A stretch of 64,000 nt of DNA from Pseudomonas gingeri (GTDB lineage: Bacteria > Pseudomonadota > Gammaproteobacteria > Pseudomonadales > Pseudomonadaceae), in the NCBI RefSeq assembly GCF_013386115.1, contig NZ_JACAOR010000002.1, positions 380,314-444,313 on the forward strand. Reading direction: 5' to 3'. Below, one piece after another: positions 63,900 to 64,000 of the stretch. How positions within the stretch are numbered: position 1 is the stretch's first letter; every line of letters begins with the position of its first letter. The notes under the pieces are model-generated. The model searched no databases and was not told where the DNA came from. It was given only the letters and a program-made list of their open reading frames with translations. The position numbers and the translations under genes are program-made.

Positions 63900-64000
63900 C
63901 ATCGCCGGCAAGCCGGCTCCCACAGCCTGGTGCATGACGCCAATCTTGTGGGAACCAGCTTGCTGGTGCATGACACCAGCCTTGTGGGAGCCGGCTTGCT
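63900..64000. repeat. REP cluster at the right edge
   Basis: Three REP half-units in a row: CGCCGGCAAGCCGGCTCCCA at 63904, a degenerate TGTGGGAACCAGCTTGCTGG at about 63948, and TGTGGGAGCCGGCTTGCT running into the window end. The array continues beyond the window. Confidence 0.88.

Overview
This window is chromosomal DNA from a GC-rich gammaproteobacterium, almost certainly a Pseudomonas of the fluorescens group. Supporting signs are the uniform codon use, many intergenic REP palindromes of the 'GGAGCCGGCTTGC(C/T)GGCGA' type, the complete Pseudomonas-type hut locus, and gene order that matches (from memory) the P. aeruginosa chromosome around glnA-ntrBC, secB-gpmI-ctpA and hisFAHB-asmA-mutY. 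I see no prophage, insertion sequence, plasmid function or CRISPR array; this is core genome with an intact gene set.

Layout. 1-3010: start of opgG, the dtd-pip pair and an orphan protein with an M29-aminopeptidase-like C-terminus. 3032-19514: histidine utilisation. hutG-hutI-hutT(h)-hutH-hutH1-hutVWX-hutT(u)-hutU lie on the minus strand behind a sigma-54 promoter whose predicted start site is covered by a HutC operator; hutDC (minus) and hutF (plus) diverge from a second operator. 19663-29779: lipoproteins, a PctA-like amino-acid chemoreceptor, fbp, and a DUF3999/DUF2339 membrane pair. 29899-36718: glgP, a YkgJ-type protein, typA and thiI.

36846-45052 is the nitrogen-control region. glnA and ntrBC each have an NtrC-type palindrome (GCACC-N5-GGTGC) and a sigma-54 promoter. 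Downstream of ntrC another near-perfect sigma-54 promoter drives a tandem array with an 86-bp period, whose units fold into two hairpins that keep pairing through compensatory changes. Position and promoter mark it as the nitrogen-regulated small RNA NrsZ, here with about five units. Between glnA and ntrBC are a cupin, a secreted chorismate mutase and two DUF4124 proteins.

45051-56024: trmL, secB-grxC-rhodanese, gpmI, envC-ctpA-yibQ (envelope and murein), a solute-binding protein, and the histidine biosynthesis genes hisB-hisH-(DUF2164)-hisA-hisF. 56305-64000: an OFA-type transporter, asmA-mutY-yggX, tRNA-Phe, an alpha/beta hydrolase and a small conserved protein.

The genes join histidine breakdown (nitrogen gain), histidine synthesis and general nitrogen control (GlnA, NtrB/NtrC, NrsZ), with sigma-54 as the common thread. 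The most unusual observations are the second ammonia-lyase in the hut operon, which lacks the Ala-Ser-Gly triad that forms the MIO cofactor and two other catalytic residues, and the covarying multi-hairpin NrsZ array.
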